DNA of 64,000 nucleotides. Origin: Acanthosepion pharaonis (Eukaryota; Mollusca; Cephalopoda; Sepiida; Sepiidae). This document shows, one piece after another, positions 43,800 through 54,869 of this stretch; the first letter of the stretch is position 1; each line of letters starts with the position of its first letter. Under the pieces are notes generated by a model. It had not been told where the DNA came from. It made no database searches and saw only the letters and a list, made by a program, of their open reading frames with translations. Location: positions 1,158,501 to 1,222,500 of the forward strand of contig CAHIKZ030000583.1 in the NCBI GenBank assembly GCA_903632075.3. The letters run 5' to 3'. The position numbers were made by a program, and so were the translations under genes.

Positions 43800-44489
43800 T
43801 CTGACCAGTTTACCTAGCGTATACATTCGGGTGGCTGAATGGTGACAGTGAAGAGATGTACACTATTAACGAAATCGGTGGACAGACTCTTGAACCTAGA
43901 TTTAATACATTTCAATCCCGTGTCGGATGAGGTGTCCACTAAGAGACGCCGAGGCGCCACATTTCAAAAATTGGCAATTGGAAGACAGCGAGCGAAATCA
44001 GACGGACGCCGACTCCTGCGTTGTGTATGTCCAGAGGAACAGATGAGGTAATAACCAAAGATAATGTGGGTTTTAACCAGGCTTACCATATCCATGAATC
44101 ATGGATATATCTTGAGCACCAATTTCGAAGACTCTAACCATTTGCTTAATGCAACTATCAAACTATCCAGGAATCGGGACATTCTGTTGTTATGAACTCG
44201 TCACTCAGATCCAGTCTTTATAAGAACATTCGTTACGTTGAATCGAAGGCACTGATAAGTAATTCGTTAATTCAATTGACACGATTAAAATGTCTGTATT
44301 ATATGCACTAATCCCGATTTCTTTTTACCTTCTCTTTCTGTTTTCAGGTTTTCAAACTATTTTTATTAAATTGGCATAAACGTGTTTGATGTCATTCTTT
44401 CACTAATTATCATATTTTGCACGCTCTCTTCCTATACTGCATACATCCCTTGCTTATCTGAATATAGTGACATAATTTGGTCTCGTACG
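43800..44489. other. No recognised gene
   Basis: A 70-codon ORF (43839-44051) has unbiased composition but no recognised domain. Confidence 0.3.
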
Positions 44490-45955
44490 TGATATATAAC
44501 AGATGTAGTTTACGTTCGTTGCTATAATGCAGGCGTTTTACGTTCGACGCTATAACACCTGTGAATTAAGTTCTAAGCTATAACACATGTTTTTCGCATT
44601 CGATGCTATAACACGAGATTTATTTTCGATGATATAACACATGTCCTCTACGTTCGATACTATAACACATGAGCTTTATGTTCGATGCTATAACACATGA
44701 GCTTTACATATAAGGCTATAAAGTTTTCTTTAAATCCGAGTATATAAAACATAGCCTTTGCGTTCGATACTATAACACATGCTATTTACTTAGGGTGCTA
44801 TAACACACCTGCTTTACGTTTTGATGCTATATTTCATGTACTTTACGTTCGATGATATAACAGTTACTTTATGTTAGATGCTATAAAACATACGCTTTAT
44901 GTTCAATGTTATAGCACATGTGTATTTAGGTTTGATTGTATAGCACATAAGCTTTACGTTCCATGCTATAACTCAGATGCATTTAAATTCGATGCGATAA
45001 CACCAGTGCTTTACGCTTGATGCTATAACACATGCACTTTCCCTTTAATGCTATAAAACATGTGCTTTATATTCAAGGCTATAACACATGATTTATGTTC
45101 GATGATATAATATATGTAGTTTACTTTCGATGCTATAAGACATGTACTTTAATTTCGATTTACTTTAAGTGCAATGCTATAAACCGTGCTTTATTATGAG
45201 ATTATAAAACGTTCTTTACATGCGAGGCTACAAATCATGGCCTTTGGTTTCTATGGTTTGACACATGTGATTTAGGTGAGATGCTATAACACGTGCTTTA
45301 CTTACGTTCAATGATATAATGCAGATACCTTGCGTTAGAGGCCATAAAACATGCGCTTTATGTTCAATTATATAACACATGTGATTTAGGCTCGATGCTA
45401 AAACAGGTGTGCTTTTCTTTCGAGACTATAACACATACGCATTACCATCGTTTCTCTAACATATGTGCTTCAAGTTGGATCGTGTTGCACATGCGCTTTT
45501 CGCTCGATGCTATAACATATGCCACGTACGCTCGATTCTATAATACATATGCTTTACGTTCGATGCTAAAACAGACATTCTTGAATTTCGAAGTTTTAAC
45601 ACATAAGGTATACGTTCGGTGCTATAACACATGCGCTTTAGGTTCGATGCTATAAAACAAGTGTTTTATGTTCAACGCTAAAAACACGTGCAATATGTCC
45701 GATGATGTAAATCATGCACTTTAGGTCCGATGCTATAACACGTGTTTTACGACAGTACTATAACAGAAGTGTTTTACGTTTGATGCTATAACATATGTGA
45801 TTTTTGATGGATGTTATTATACATGTCCTAAGGATTGATCCTATAACACATGTAATTTGTGTTCAATGCTGCAATGCATATGTCTTACCCTCGATGCGAT
45901 ACCACGAGGGCTTTACGTTCGATGCTGTAACATATGTCATTTAGGTTCGATACTA
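44490..45955 (+). repeat. 28-bp satellite, left block
   Basis: About 50 diverged units of GCTTTACGTTCGATGCTATA then ACACATGT. Length varies by a few bases per unit. Confidence 0.9.
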
Positions 45956-46440
45956 TAGTTTGGTTTGGTTTGTTTTACGGCATATCAACAAACAATGGGT
46001 TAATTAATGCCAGCAATTTCCCTTTCTGGTAATATCTTCCTTCAAAAATGAATTGCTGGTAATATTTTATTTCCTTCATAAGTATATACCTGGTAATATT
46101 TTTCCCCCAAAATGTAACGCTGGTAATAATTTTTTTTCAAAAACATGTATAACTAGTAAAATTTTATTTTTCAAAAATGTATTACTGGAAATAATGTACT
46201 GCTGGTAATAATATTTAGAAATTATTTCCGACATTAAAAACTATATTTATAGTTTCATAGTGTTTGGACCACTGTTTGTGGGGTAGCTATTTACCCATAG
46301 ATGTTATCCTAACAGTGGACTTGGGAACACCAGAAATTAAGTGTGGTTCCACCCGCCTCAAAACCTCCTGATCATAGGCCTTGCTGTTGGGTGTGGTTTA
46401 CAGTCTTACCCAGGATGGGGGTGCAGTGTATCAACATGCT
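45956..46440 (+). repeat. Repeat-D copy splitting the satellite
   Basis: TTTGGTTTGGTTTGTTTTAC start, then five CTGGTAATA-type short repeats, then the shared body (GGGAACACCAGAAATTAAGT, CTCAAAACCTCCTGATCA) and a GTGTGGTTTACAGTCTTACC end. Confidence 0.75.
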
Positions 46441-46830
46441 CAAGACTCCATAGTATAATACACATGCTTTACGTTCGATTCTATAAAGCATGTGCCTTAC
46501 TTTCGAATTTATAACATATGTGCTTTACGTTCGATGCTATAACGCATGTGCCTTACTTTCAATTTTATAACACGTGTGCTTTACGCTCGATGCTATTAAA
46601 TATGTGCCTTACTTTCGATTTTATAACACATGTGCTTTACGTTCGATGTCATAAAGCATGTGCTTTACATTCGATTTTATAACACATGTGCTTTACGTTC
46701 GATGCTATAAAGCATGTGGCTTATTTTCGATTTTATAACAAATGTGCTTTACGTTCGATGCTATAAAGCATGTGCCTTACATTCGATTTTATAACACGTG
46801 CTTTACGTTCGATACTATAAAACACTTTGT
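46441..46830 (+). repeat. 28-bp satellite, right block with 56-bp dimers
   Basis: Alternating units GCTTTACGTTCGATGCTATA-A(A/C)GCATGT and GCCTTACTTTCGATTTTATA-ACACATGT, so the period is effectively 56 bp. Confidence 0.9.
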
Positions 46831-47084
46831 TAGGCTACCAATAATTATAAAACCATTGATGGAAAGCATGTTTCCAAGAAATATTAAAACATTTTCTATA
46901 TATTAATAAACTAATTTAGAAGTCAAGACGAGGATACTGACATTTTCTAATATTAATGAAATAGTCTAATTAAACATAGATCTCCTTTTCTCCACTGAAT
47001 AATTTTCGCATCAGGAGTAAATCCATAAACAGAATAGCAATATGTCAACCAATATGTTTTTTGCTCTTTTTATTCTTTTTATAA

Positions 47085-47365
47085 ACGGACGGAAAGCCGG
47101 GTTCAAATCCCAGTCGAATCCATTACATTCACACTTACGTGCTAGTGCCCTTGGGAAAGGTATGAATCCTCTTCTTCTCTCCCTCCCCAGCTATGTGTAA
47201 ATAGCAGGACAGACTGGTTTCTATGGCCTTGGATGGCAACCGGTCTACCGCAGAAAGAAATGGCAACCTACTGCGAGGAAAAAAATCTGCCTCGTCAGTA
47301 ATGTATCGAAAGATACATAATCGCCTAAACATGTATCGCGCATGGCACATAACTGAATGAATTTT
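47085..47365 (+). repeat. SINE-C copy
   Basis: B box GGGTTCAAATCCCAGTCGAA, then CCATTACATTCACACTTACG, GCCTTGGATGGCAACCGGTC and the end CATGTATCGCGCATGGCACA. The 5' A-box half is missing. Confidence 0.7.
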
Positions 47366-47374
47366 GTCGATTCT

Positions 47375-47535
47375 GAAATAGCAGGACAGACCGGGTTCTA
47401 TGGCCTTGGATGGCAACCGGTCTACCACAGAAAGAAATGGCAACCTGCTGCGAGGAAAAAAAATGCCTCGTCAGTAATGTATCGAAAGATACATGATCGC
47501 CTAAGCGTGTATCGCGCATGGCACATGACTGACTA
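47375..47535 (+). repeat. Tandem partial SINE-C
   Basis: Repeats the 3' half of the preceding copy almost exactly, from AATAGCAGGACAGACC to GCGCATGGCACATGACTGA. Confidence 0.7.
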
Positions 47536-47749
47536 ACTGATAAAACACTCTGCACCTTGAATTAATGTTATTACCATAAAATGGATCAGAAATTCTCACT
47601 GTATTATCAGCAAAGCATGAGAAAATTGTTAAAAAAAAAAGAGAATATACTAAAAATATATCATACTTGTTAAAATTCTTATTCGTCATTTTTTTTAATG
47701 CAATGTTCCCTCTATACAAGTTATGGTGGGGTCAGTCGAAGCCCGTTGC

Positions 47750-47891
47750 ATTAAGAAGTTTATTAGAATAGAAGGTGAGATCGAGGAAATATCCACTTGG
47801 TAGTCTGTCCGGCAGAGCAATGGTTCGCAGGAAGAAGCTGTCCGAGTGGAACTTACTTCCCATCGATGGAATACGGAAAGAAAGTGGGTGG

Positions 47892-47895
<4 letters not shown>
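47750..47895 (-). pseudogene. LINE end fragment
   Basis: CGGCAGAGCAATGGTTCGCAGG and the following AGAAGCTGTCCGAGTGGAAC match the region at 5920-5980 of the minus-strand LINE. Confidence 0.4.

Positions 47896-47897
<2 letters not shown>

Positions 47898-47943
<46 letters not shown>
47898..47943. repeat. (AT)n array
   Basis: About 38 bases downstream (minus strand) of the predicted hammerhead cleavage site. Confidence 0.95.
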
Positions 47944-47946
<3 letters not shown>

Positions 47947-47973
47947 TTAAAAGAAAAACAGACCACTTTTAAG

Positions 47974-48037
47974 GTACCATTATAATAATTTATTTCACCA
48001 GAGTCCTTTTAAAGGACGCCGGATCATCAGATAGCAC
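47974..48037 (-). ncRNA. Hammerhead ribozyme candidate, fully paired
   Basis: Minus strand order: helix I GTGCTAT (48037-48031); core CTGATGA (48030-48024); helix II 48023-48014 with 48006-47997, eight of ten positions pair, loop TTTAAAA; GAAA (47996-47993); helix III ATAA/TTAT (47993-47990 with 47985-47982), loop ATTA; U at 47982; cleavage base A at 47981; helix I partner ATGGTAC (47980-47974), seven pairs including two G-U. Every CUGANGA, GAAA and UH position fits the consensus. The order (helix I open) is type I, the form found in Penelope-like repeats. Confidence 0.75.
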
Positions 48038-48169
48038 TTCCAATAACGAAATGAAACGAAAATAAATCTCCGGATTTACATTGAGCTCTTAGGATTTCAT
48101 CCTCCTTGGTATTACCCATACAGATTACCAACTTCTTCATAACTTATATATACATATATATCTTTTCAT

Positions 48170-48187
48170 ATATATATATATATATAT
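48170..48187. repeat. Short (AT)n array
   Basis: AT run bounded by inverted CTTTTCATAT/ATATGAAAAG. Confidence 0.9.
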
Positions 48188-48399
48188 GAAAAGCTGCTAA
48201 AAATTATCCATCATCTAATTTATCTTAAAATAAACTTTTATGCGAATATAGCTGTATTATTACACTTAGTGAAAACCAGGCACATTTATTTTCAGTTTCT
48301 TACCGCAGAAATTAAAGTTAATTGCTTTAGCTTGAAGACATTTCCGATTACGAAAGTTATTGGAAATATCTTCTTGGAAATAACGCTAGTATACTGTCA

Positions 48400-48835
48400 A
48401 AATCGGTTTTGTTATTACCAGAAATTAAGGAGGATCTTTTGACGGCTAATCTTCTAGATCCTCTCATATTGATTCCGGTGAGATCAAGGGCTCTACCCTC
48501 AGACCTACTTTGCTTCTTACTTTCATTAACAACTATCCCCTTGTTATCTGTTCCCAACTCTTTGTCTATTATGAATCAGTTATTCACTCTTGGCCTCATA
48601 GTAAAATCGGATAACGTAAAACTGTCAGCTGATCTCGAATGTGAACTCCAGTCTGTTGTTAACTGGGGCAAGTAATGGGTTGTACATCATGTACGAAACT
48701 GCTACTTAAAGTCAACTTATGATCTAGTTTTCATTCCATCATCATGGTTCCAGGAGAGCAACTCTTTTTAGGTCTTACGTTTTGCATTATCTTGGAACGG
48801 AAGGTTTTATTTAATCAATTGTTAGATCTGTTGTT
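48400..48835 (+). pseudogene. LINE reverse transcriptase remnant, 5' part
   Basis: The 88-codon frame (48409-48675) ends SADLECELQSVVNWGK, the stretch that follows the YADD box in CR1/Jockey-like reverse transcriptases. The next segment in another frame gives decayed words for the KTKLLSFHH and LGLTF region. A YADD box itself is not intact (the equivalent reads as a stop-containing Tyr-x-Ser). The element continues at 49255 beyond a SINE-C. Confidence 0.55.
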
Positions 48836-48934
48836 AGGAAACATCTTGAACGTTTATATATCTACCAAACATCCTTGAATTTAATATTACTACCATATAT
48901 GGGACGCATTGAGAATTTAATATTACTTCCATAT

Positions 48935-49252
48935 CAGGGAGGTATGGTGGAGTAATGAAGTAATGGATAGCGGTTCGGATTGAGAGCCGAGTTCGAATTC
49001 CAGTCAAATCCATTACATTCACTTACATGCTAATACCCTTGGAAAAGGTATGAATCCTCTTCTTCTCCCTACACCTCCGGGTAAAATCAGGACAGACCGA
49101 GTTCTATAGCCATAGATGGCAATTGGTCTACCGCAGAAAGAATTGGCAACCTACTGCAGTGTAAAAAAATCTGCCTCGTCAGTTATGTATCGAAAGATAC
49201 ATGATCGTCTAAGCGTGTATAACGCATAGCACATAAGTGACTGACTGAACAT
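48935..49252 (+). repeat. SINE-C, near full length, inside the LINE
   Basis: Head GAGGTATGGTGGAGTAATG...GGATAGCGG, B box GAGTTCGAATTCC, body CCATTACATTCACTTACATG, end TCGTCTAAGCGTGTATAACG. It separates two halves of one LINE. Confidence 0.75.
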
Positions 49253-49254
49253 AT

Positions 49255-49640
49255 CTGGTTTGGTTCGTCTGCTACATTACTAGAGCTTTTCGACTAAATC
49301 CAAATAAGGTTATGTAAGATTATTTGTAATTTTATTCGTCCTAACCCGGCATCTCGACTTCAGTCACTTTAACACATTCTTGACTTATCTTCCTTTCTAC
49401 TATTCTATAAATATTTTCATGGCAATTGTTTGAATGATTTTCCACGCTCGATACCTTAACCGGATTGATATAAGCCTACAAGGTTGATATCTAAGTCTAA
49501 TCGTTTTAGTAGAAAAATAGCTAGATATCACCATTTCTTGTCTCGCACTTTTCGTCTCTTCCAGCTTCTTGCTTTCCTGTTACATATGATTCCAAAAATT
49601 TAAATGTAGCATCAGTCTTCCGTCTCCTGTGATTTTTCCC
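49255..49640 (+). pseudogene. LINE remnant, 3' part
   Basis: Continues the LINE broken at 48835. Decayed CATATCTGGTTTGG...GCTACATTACTAGAGCTTT corresponds to the HIWxGxxAxxLEL segment, and the later TGTCTCGCACTTTTCGTCTC to the SRTSRLW region. Many stops. Confidence 0.5.
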
Positions 49641-49768
49641 CTTTCTCCTCACAAACATCTTCATTTTTCTTTCTCTCTCAGAAACACCTTACGTGTTAAT
49701 AAGGTGAAAAAAAAAACAGTAGGTTGGCTGAAGTCGATTCAACCAAAGTTCGGGTCAAATTCATTCAT

Positions 49769-49782
49769 ATATATATATATAT
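49769..49782. repeat. Short (AT)n array
   Basis: AT run beside the Penelope-like end. Confidence 0.85.
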
Positions 49783-49784
49783 GA

Positions 49785-50090
49785 CGAACAATAAAAAAAT
49801 ATTAAAAAAAAAAATCTTCAGACACACTGGGTTGTAGATTAATATTCTTTCGTTTTTTTTATTATTATTTCATTTAGATTCCTCGACTAGTTTCTGCTTG
49901 CTGGTAGCAGTAAACTACAGAAATTAATGTCTTCATGGAGAAAATGAACTTTAGTCTGTAGTTTTCATTTTATTTTTTTTATCTTTTTAACATGAATCTT
50001 TTAACATTCCTTGTGTTGGTCAAAGAGTCTCTTTTAAGTTGTTATTTGAGATAAGATCTGCATGGATGTATGCTTCTCTACATTCCGCTG
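49785..50090 (-). repeat. Penelope-like end with deleted hammerhead
   Basis: Minus-strand relative of 11875-12220. It keeps GAAACTAGTCGAGGAATC but lacks the CCGATGA...GGCC segment present at 12094-12113. Confidence 0.6.
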
Positions 50091-50109
50091 ATCAGTTTGA
50101 CAGTTTATT

Positions 50110-50335
50110 GGTCCTGGAGATGGAATGTGTCTCTGTTAAGTGTTTGTGTGTGTGTTATTTGGTTCGTAGGGAGTGAGTGAGTATGATATGTGTAAGCGTG
50201 TGTATTGCTGTGGGTGTGTGTTATCATTTGGCTCATTACGAAGTGAGTGAGTATGATGTGTGTAAGTGTGTATATCCGTGTGGGTGTGTGTATAAGTGTG
50301 AGGCCTCAACACCTCCGTAACCATGTCTGTCTTGT
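50110..50335. repeat. GT-rich tandem duplication
   Basis: Two units of about 78 bp containing GAGTGAGTGAGTATGAT(A/G)TG and GTGTGGGTGTGTG. Confidence 0.7.
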
Positions 50336-50850
50336 GTGGGTGAGAAATGTGGGTAGGTTTTGATTTGTTGAGTTATATATTAGTACTATCTATATTGTTA
50401 AATTTATGGTTTAGCCCGGCTGGATATTGTGTTTTTAGACGTCATATCCACTTATTTTCATGGAACTCTAAAATCTTTCTAATGTTATCTCCTCTGAACT
50501 TTTCTATTCTCTCAATTATAGTGAATTTGGCATGGGTTTTGAAATCGGGTTTTTCCAGGCGGAAATGTTGTTCTACAGGTAATAATTTTTCATGTGGAGT
50601 CGACTATATATATACGAAAAATTTGAACCTCTGCGAACTTATCTGAAATAATGATAATTATGGAAACAAAAATCTTCATTGTTCATAAAGGTTGTATTAG
50701 GAACATTTGCTAAACAAATATCATTTTTATTTTATGTCTTCACTGTTTCTTAAACTCTTCATTCATTTTCGTTTTCATGATGCAGAGCATTTATTATCAG
50801 GGGTTTCTTGCAATGTAGGAAATCTTTCAGGAAATCATAGCTATTTTGTG
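50336..50850. other. No recognised gene
   Basis: A 99-codon hydrophobic ORF (50347-50646) is unrecognised and AT-rich. I do not call it. Confidence 0.3.
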
Positions 50851-50856
50851 AACCGG

Positions 50857-51750
50857 TGGTATTCACAAGCGATCACACATCTAGTTCCTAACAAGGCTCG
50901 ACTTCAGTGATCATACGCGAACAGGTGTTTCAATGTGATATAGTAAGCAGCTGGTATTGCCAAGGGGTCACCCATCTTGGTACTGACGAGGCTTGACGTT
51001 GCATAACTTCGGTGAATGTATGCCAACTGGGGGTTAACTGTGATATACCCGTCAGTCATAGCAATTACGCATCCATGCATACAAGCATTCACCAATCTGG
51101 ATGGTGGATATCGGTTTAGGAAAGTCATTTGGCCTTAATTCCGCTGCATCAGTGTGTGAGCGGAAATCGGAACTGGGGCTAGCATAAACAGGAAATGCAT
51201 CCGGTGGTTAAAATAAACAAGACGCAGACGTGTCTTGAGCTTTGAATAAACAGGACGAACAAAAGCAGATTGTATTCATAAGCGGTCACCCATCTAGGTA
51301 TTAACCAGGCTTGACATTACTTAACTTCGGTGATATTAGGCGAATCGGTGTTTTAATGTGATATAACCGTAAATCATAGCACCCGGACAGCCAAGAATAC
51401 AGCAGCTGGTATTGCCAAGTGTCACCTATCTAGATACTGACCACGCTCGATGTTACTTAACGAACCAGTGTTTCAAGGTGATGTGACCTTAAGCCATAGA
51501 ACACCCACATCTAGGCTTAGAGCACGTTGTATTCATAAGCGGTCACCCATTTATTTACTAGCTAGGCTCGACGTTACTTAACTTTGATGATGTTATGCGA
51601 TACAACGTGATAAAACTTGTCAGAGGATCGGTACATCCAAGTTTACATCACCTAGTATTGTTAAGGTGTAAGCCATCATGACCAGGCTTGATGTTGCTTA
51701 CCTTCGCTGTTCGTACGTGAAGCTGTGTTTCAGCGTGATAGGCTCGAATA
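50857..51750 (-). repeat. Array of six 5S rRNA-like sequences
   Basis: Minus-strand 5S-like units begin at about 50857, 50950, 51270, 51403, 51526 and 51651. Each preserves the 5S order on the complement: GGTATT.CCAAGGGGTCACCC, CATCTTGGTACT, GAGGCTTGAC, TTGC(A)TAACTTCGGTGA, then GTTTCAATGTGATAT. Two types alternate: GTATTCATAAGCGGTCACCC (units 1, 3, 5) and GGTATTGCCAAGGGGTCACC (2, 4, 6), giving a dimer of about 250 bp. All are too diverged to be functional rRNA genes. Confidence 0.7.
51064..51267. other. Unrelated 200-bp segment within the 5S-like array
   Basis: Not 5S-like. It sits between units 2 and 3, where other spacers are about 20 bp, so it was probably inserted. Confidence 0.45.
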
Positions 51751-51779
51751 GAACATCCAACGACAGCTGGATTTAAACA

Positions 51780-52130
51780 TCTGGTAACACGGAATCTTGA
51801 ATATTCCTCATGACAGAAGTGTTCTACATCATTCGTGAAACGTTTTTATTAACCTTTGCAAACATTAACACGTGTATGCTGAAATGTAAAACGTTTTTAT
51901 TTCCTGCCAACCTTAAGTTAATCTCCATGGAAACGCACATATATCAATGTGCATATATGCATTTAAATAGAATATGAAGATAATTTTACATAAAATATTT
52001 TGGTATTCATATCTTTTAAATGAAAACACTGGACACAGAAAAACGACAAAGAGTTTTCTTACTTCCGAATAAGCAGCGTCTATCATACAACTGCAAACAT
52101 GAAAATACAAATATTTCAGTATGAATATCT
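51780..52130. other. No recognised gene
   Basis: AT-rich sequence with short ORFs only. Confidence 0.35.
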
Positions 52131-52135
52131 TTGTA

Positions 52136-52137
<2 letters not shown>

Positions 52138-52166
<29 letters not shown>
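52138..52166. repeat. (ATT)n array
   Basis: Trinucleotide run. Confidence 0.9.
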
Positions 52167-52167
<1 letters not shown>

Positions 52168-52299
52168 TCTTTTGGTTCCTGGTGTGGACTCATTTCTTTC
52201 CTATATTCCGCCCGGAGACCTAAGTTCAGAAATGGCATCATGACATTTTCCACTGACCAATGAAAAATAAAATATATTTTACATATGTAAAGCGCTTTC

Positions 52300-52301
<2 letters not shown>

Positions 52302-52379
<78 letters not shown>

Positions 52380-52400
52380 TATATATATATATATATATAT
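52302..52400. repeat. (AT)n-(GT)n-(AT)n array
   Basis: AT 52302-52352, GT to 52379, AT to 52400. Confidence 0.95.
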
Positions 52401-52529
52401 CATTTCATAACGACAACCACTACTTAAGTTACCAGTTGTCGTTAAAACCTTATACACCAACTGAAAAATAACTCCTATTATTTTCTCTTCATATCCTCCC
52501 CAACAACATTAGTACTAGTTTTTACCATT

Positions 52530-53110
52530 TCTTTGTTTTCATTATTGTCATTATTTATTTATTACCACTCTTATTACCATTAATTGTCATTATTTAGCTA
52601 TTACCACTTACATTATTTATTTATTACCACTTCCATCATTATCATTATTCATTATTATACGTTACTATTATTATTATTTTAATTTATCATTATTTATTAT
52701 TTTTATCGTTATTTATTATTATTTATTACTATTATTTTCATTATTATTATTTATTAATGTTATCATTATCATTGTTATTATTTGTTCTACTACTATTATT
52801 ACCATTATAATTTATTACTAATATTATCACATCATGTCTTCTCCATCATAATTGGCACTGCGTTTTAACATTGTCATTGTTCTCATTTTTGTAATTATTA
52901 TTTTACTTTTACTATTTTCACCATCGTTAATATGTTTACTACATCTATTACCATAATTATCATTCTCCTTATTGTCACAGTCCTTATTGTCACATTTTTT
53001 ACCATTATACTTTCGTTCTCCATCAACATTACGGCTTAGTTTACTGTTTACACACTTCTAACTATTATTACCAATTATATTATCAACTATTACATCTATC
53101 AATATAATCG
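52530..53110. repeat. Degenerate ATT/ATC-rich low-complexity region
   Basis: Irregular TTATTATT, CATTATC and TTTACCA words for almost 600 bp, with no gene. Confidence 0.8.
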
Positions 53111-53477
53111 ACATCGACAACAATACACAAGAAATCATCGTTGAAAATAAAACCATCATCAACGCCATACTCACATATAGAACCAACTAAACAATCTGGT
53201 GATGTTAGGCCCAGACAACTACAAATATATGTACACGTATACATGTGTTTACGTGTATGTGTGTGTGTGAAGAAGTGTTATTCCGTTTGATGACGCAGAC
53301 GGCTGATCTAAAACGAGCCAAGAACACCTCATCCTACACCTTTGTCGAAAGGACTTCGCTACCTACAGGCAAGACACCGAAATAAGCTAAAAATTGTGTT
53401 TGTATGCATGTTCAAGCATATAGATACATATTTGCTCCTAGTATCGAATTGTTTATATGTGTGTGTTTTGAATTTTG

Positions 53478-53690
53478 AGGAGGCACGATGGAGTAATGGA
53501 TAGTGGCTTGCATTGAGGAATCGGAGAGCTGAGTTCGAATTCCAGTCGAATCCATTACATTCACTTACGTGCTAACACCCTTGGGAAAGGTGTGAATCCT
53601 CTTTCTTCTCCCTCCAGCTATGGGTAAATAGCAGGACAGACTGGGTTCTATAGCCTTGGATGGCAACTGGTCTAGGAGAAGGAATACTCT
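53478..53690 (+). repeat. SINE-C inserted in the left arm
   Basis: Head GAGGCACGATGGAGTAATGG, B box GAGTTCGAATTCC, body CATTACATTCACTTACGTGC, then GCCTTGGATGGCAACTGGTC. Confidence 0.8.
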
Positions 53691-54084
53691 GAATTCAAAC
53701 TTGCTCTTAGAGGAGGGTGAATGGAGTCTCTCTGAGCCTTGGTTGGCTATCTATTTAGTGATAGTGTCACGATAAAAACACCCTTGATAGCCCTAACGAA
53801 GCATCAAGAATTCAGCTATTTGACAAGATTATGAACTACACCAATCAAATTATTAGTGAGTTCAATCTCGGCTGAGGCCGCAAGATGGTGATGATGATAT
53901 GTGTGTGTTTGTGTGAACAATGATGCGTACAACTTGATTTATGTATGTATGTATGTATGTATGTATATTTGCGCCAGTATGAGTGTCATGTCAAAATGGA
54001 CAAAGTGGAGAATTTCCCTCCACTACCTACTCCACCAATCATAATCGACTAGGAGCATAAATTCAATTTTAAAAAAAATAAACC

Positions 54085-54140
54085 AGTTTATCCGATGATC
54101 GCAAAATATGAAACTCATTGCAACAAACTCATATCTTTGT
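54085..54140 (+). ncRNA. Hammerhead-like motif in the left arm
   Basis: AGTTTAT, CCGATGA (U4 changed), decayed helix II, GAAACTCATTGCA, ACAAACT. Six of seven helix I positions pair. Same layout as 36077-36122. (AT)n starts at 54149. Confidence 0.5.
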
Positions 54141-54143
54141 AAC

Positions 54144-54148
<5 letters not shown>

Positions 54149-54191
<43 letters not shown>
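54149..54191. repeat. (AT)n, left half of a split array
   Basis: Ends at the Helitron 3' terminus. The right half is 54824-54866. Confidence 0.9.
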
Positions 54192-54192
<1 letters not shown>

Positions 54193-54820
54193 TAGCAGTA
54201 GAGCCCGGCGTTGCCCGGGGATATAACAGTAAGAGATAGATCAAGTATCCACCATCATAAAGACTGAAAAATAAAATTGACAAAGATTATTGTTTAAGGT
54301 TGACGGACACGCATGTCTGAATGAGTTTTTATTTTTTTATTTTTTACGAATTGGTCAAACCCAAACTCAAACAAAAACATTGTTTTCAATCGTTATGATT
54401 CTCCCAATTGAATAGGATTTTATTATAAATAATTGTCTTCTAAATGGAATTTTTAAAGCATTCTGTATGTTAAAAATAAAGAAAAAGTGTGCAAGAGAAT
54501 AAGAAACAGTACCTGCCAAAAAAAAAAAGTGAGGTTTTGTTTTATCGGCTGAAAAATATAGGAAATCAGATGTGAGTTGTCCCCCTTCTATTTTCACGAT
54601 GTCTCTTAATCGTGTTTTCAAATTGATTTTATGCAAAAACAGTTATATTTTTTTCCCATTTTTGGCGCTGTTAGAACCAGCACAAGGTAATTTTATGTAG
54701 TCCTGTGAAGTTTTATTGAAATCGGTTGAAAAATGTAGGAAATCCGATCCAATATATAAACGTTACAGACACACACACACACACACACACAAACACACAA
54801 TCTGCGTTTTATAATAGGTA

Positions 54821-54823
<3 letters not shown>
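54192..54823 (-). mobile_element. Non-autonomous Helitron, minus strand
   Basis: Read on the minus strand: A | TCTTACCTATTATAAAACGC, a GT tract, GGATCGGATTTCCTACATT, ... hairpin CCCCGGGCAACGCCGGG, CTCTACTGCTAG | T. It matches the element at 23841-24787 over most of its length and carries a single 5' unit. The insertion is exactly between A and T of an (AT)n array. Confidence 0.88.

Positions 54824-54866
<43 letters not shown>
54824..54866. repeat. (AT)n, right half of the split array
   Basis: Continues the array interrupted by the Helitron. Confidence 0.9.

Positions 54867-54869
<3 letters not shown>

Larger units (their letters stand above)
53275..54147 (+). repeat. Left inverted arm of the Penelope-like locus
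   Basis: 53275-53465 and 53955-54147 are inverted copies of 56475-56655 and 56254-56425. Shared words include GACAAGACACCGAAATAAG, ACATATTTGCTCCTA and GATCGCAAAATATGAAACTCA. The gap at 53466-53954 holds a SINE-C and more inserted sequence. Confidence 0.8.

Noticed and set aside
43611..43826. Lys/Glu/Arg-rich minus-strand ORF
   Set aside because: Translation of a (TTTC)n microsatellite.
50347..50646. 99-codon hydrophobic ORF that could be a membrane protein
   Set aside because: T-rich sequence produces Leu/Phe/Ile runs by composition; no family resemblance and no gene signals.
50857..51750. Functional 5S rRNA genes
   Set aside because: Units carry many substitutions and deletions, including in the internal control region, and terminators are absent.
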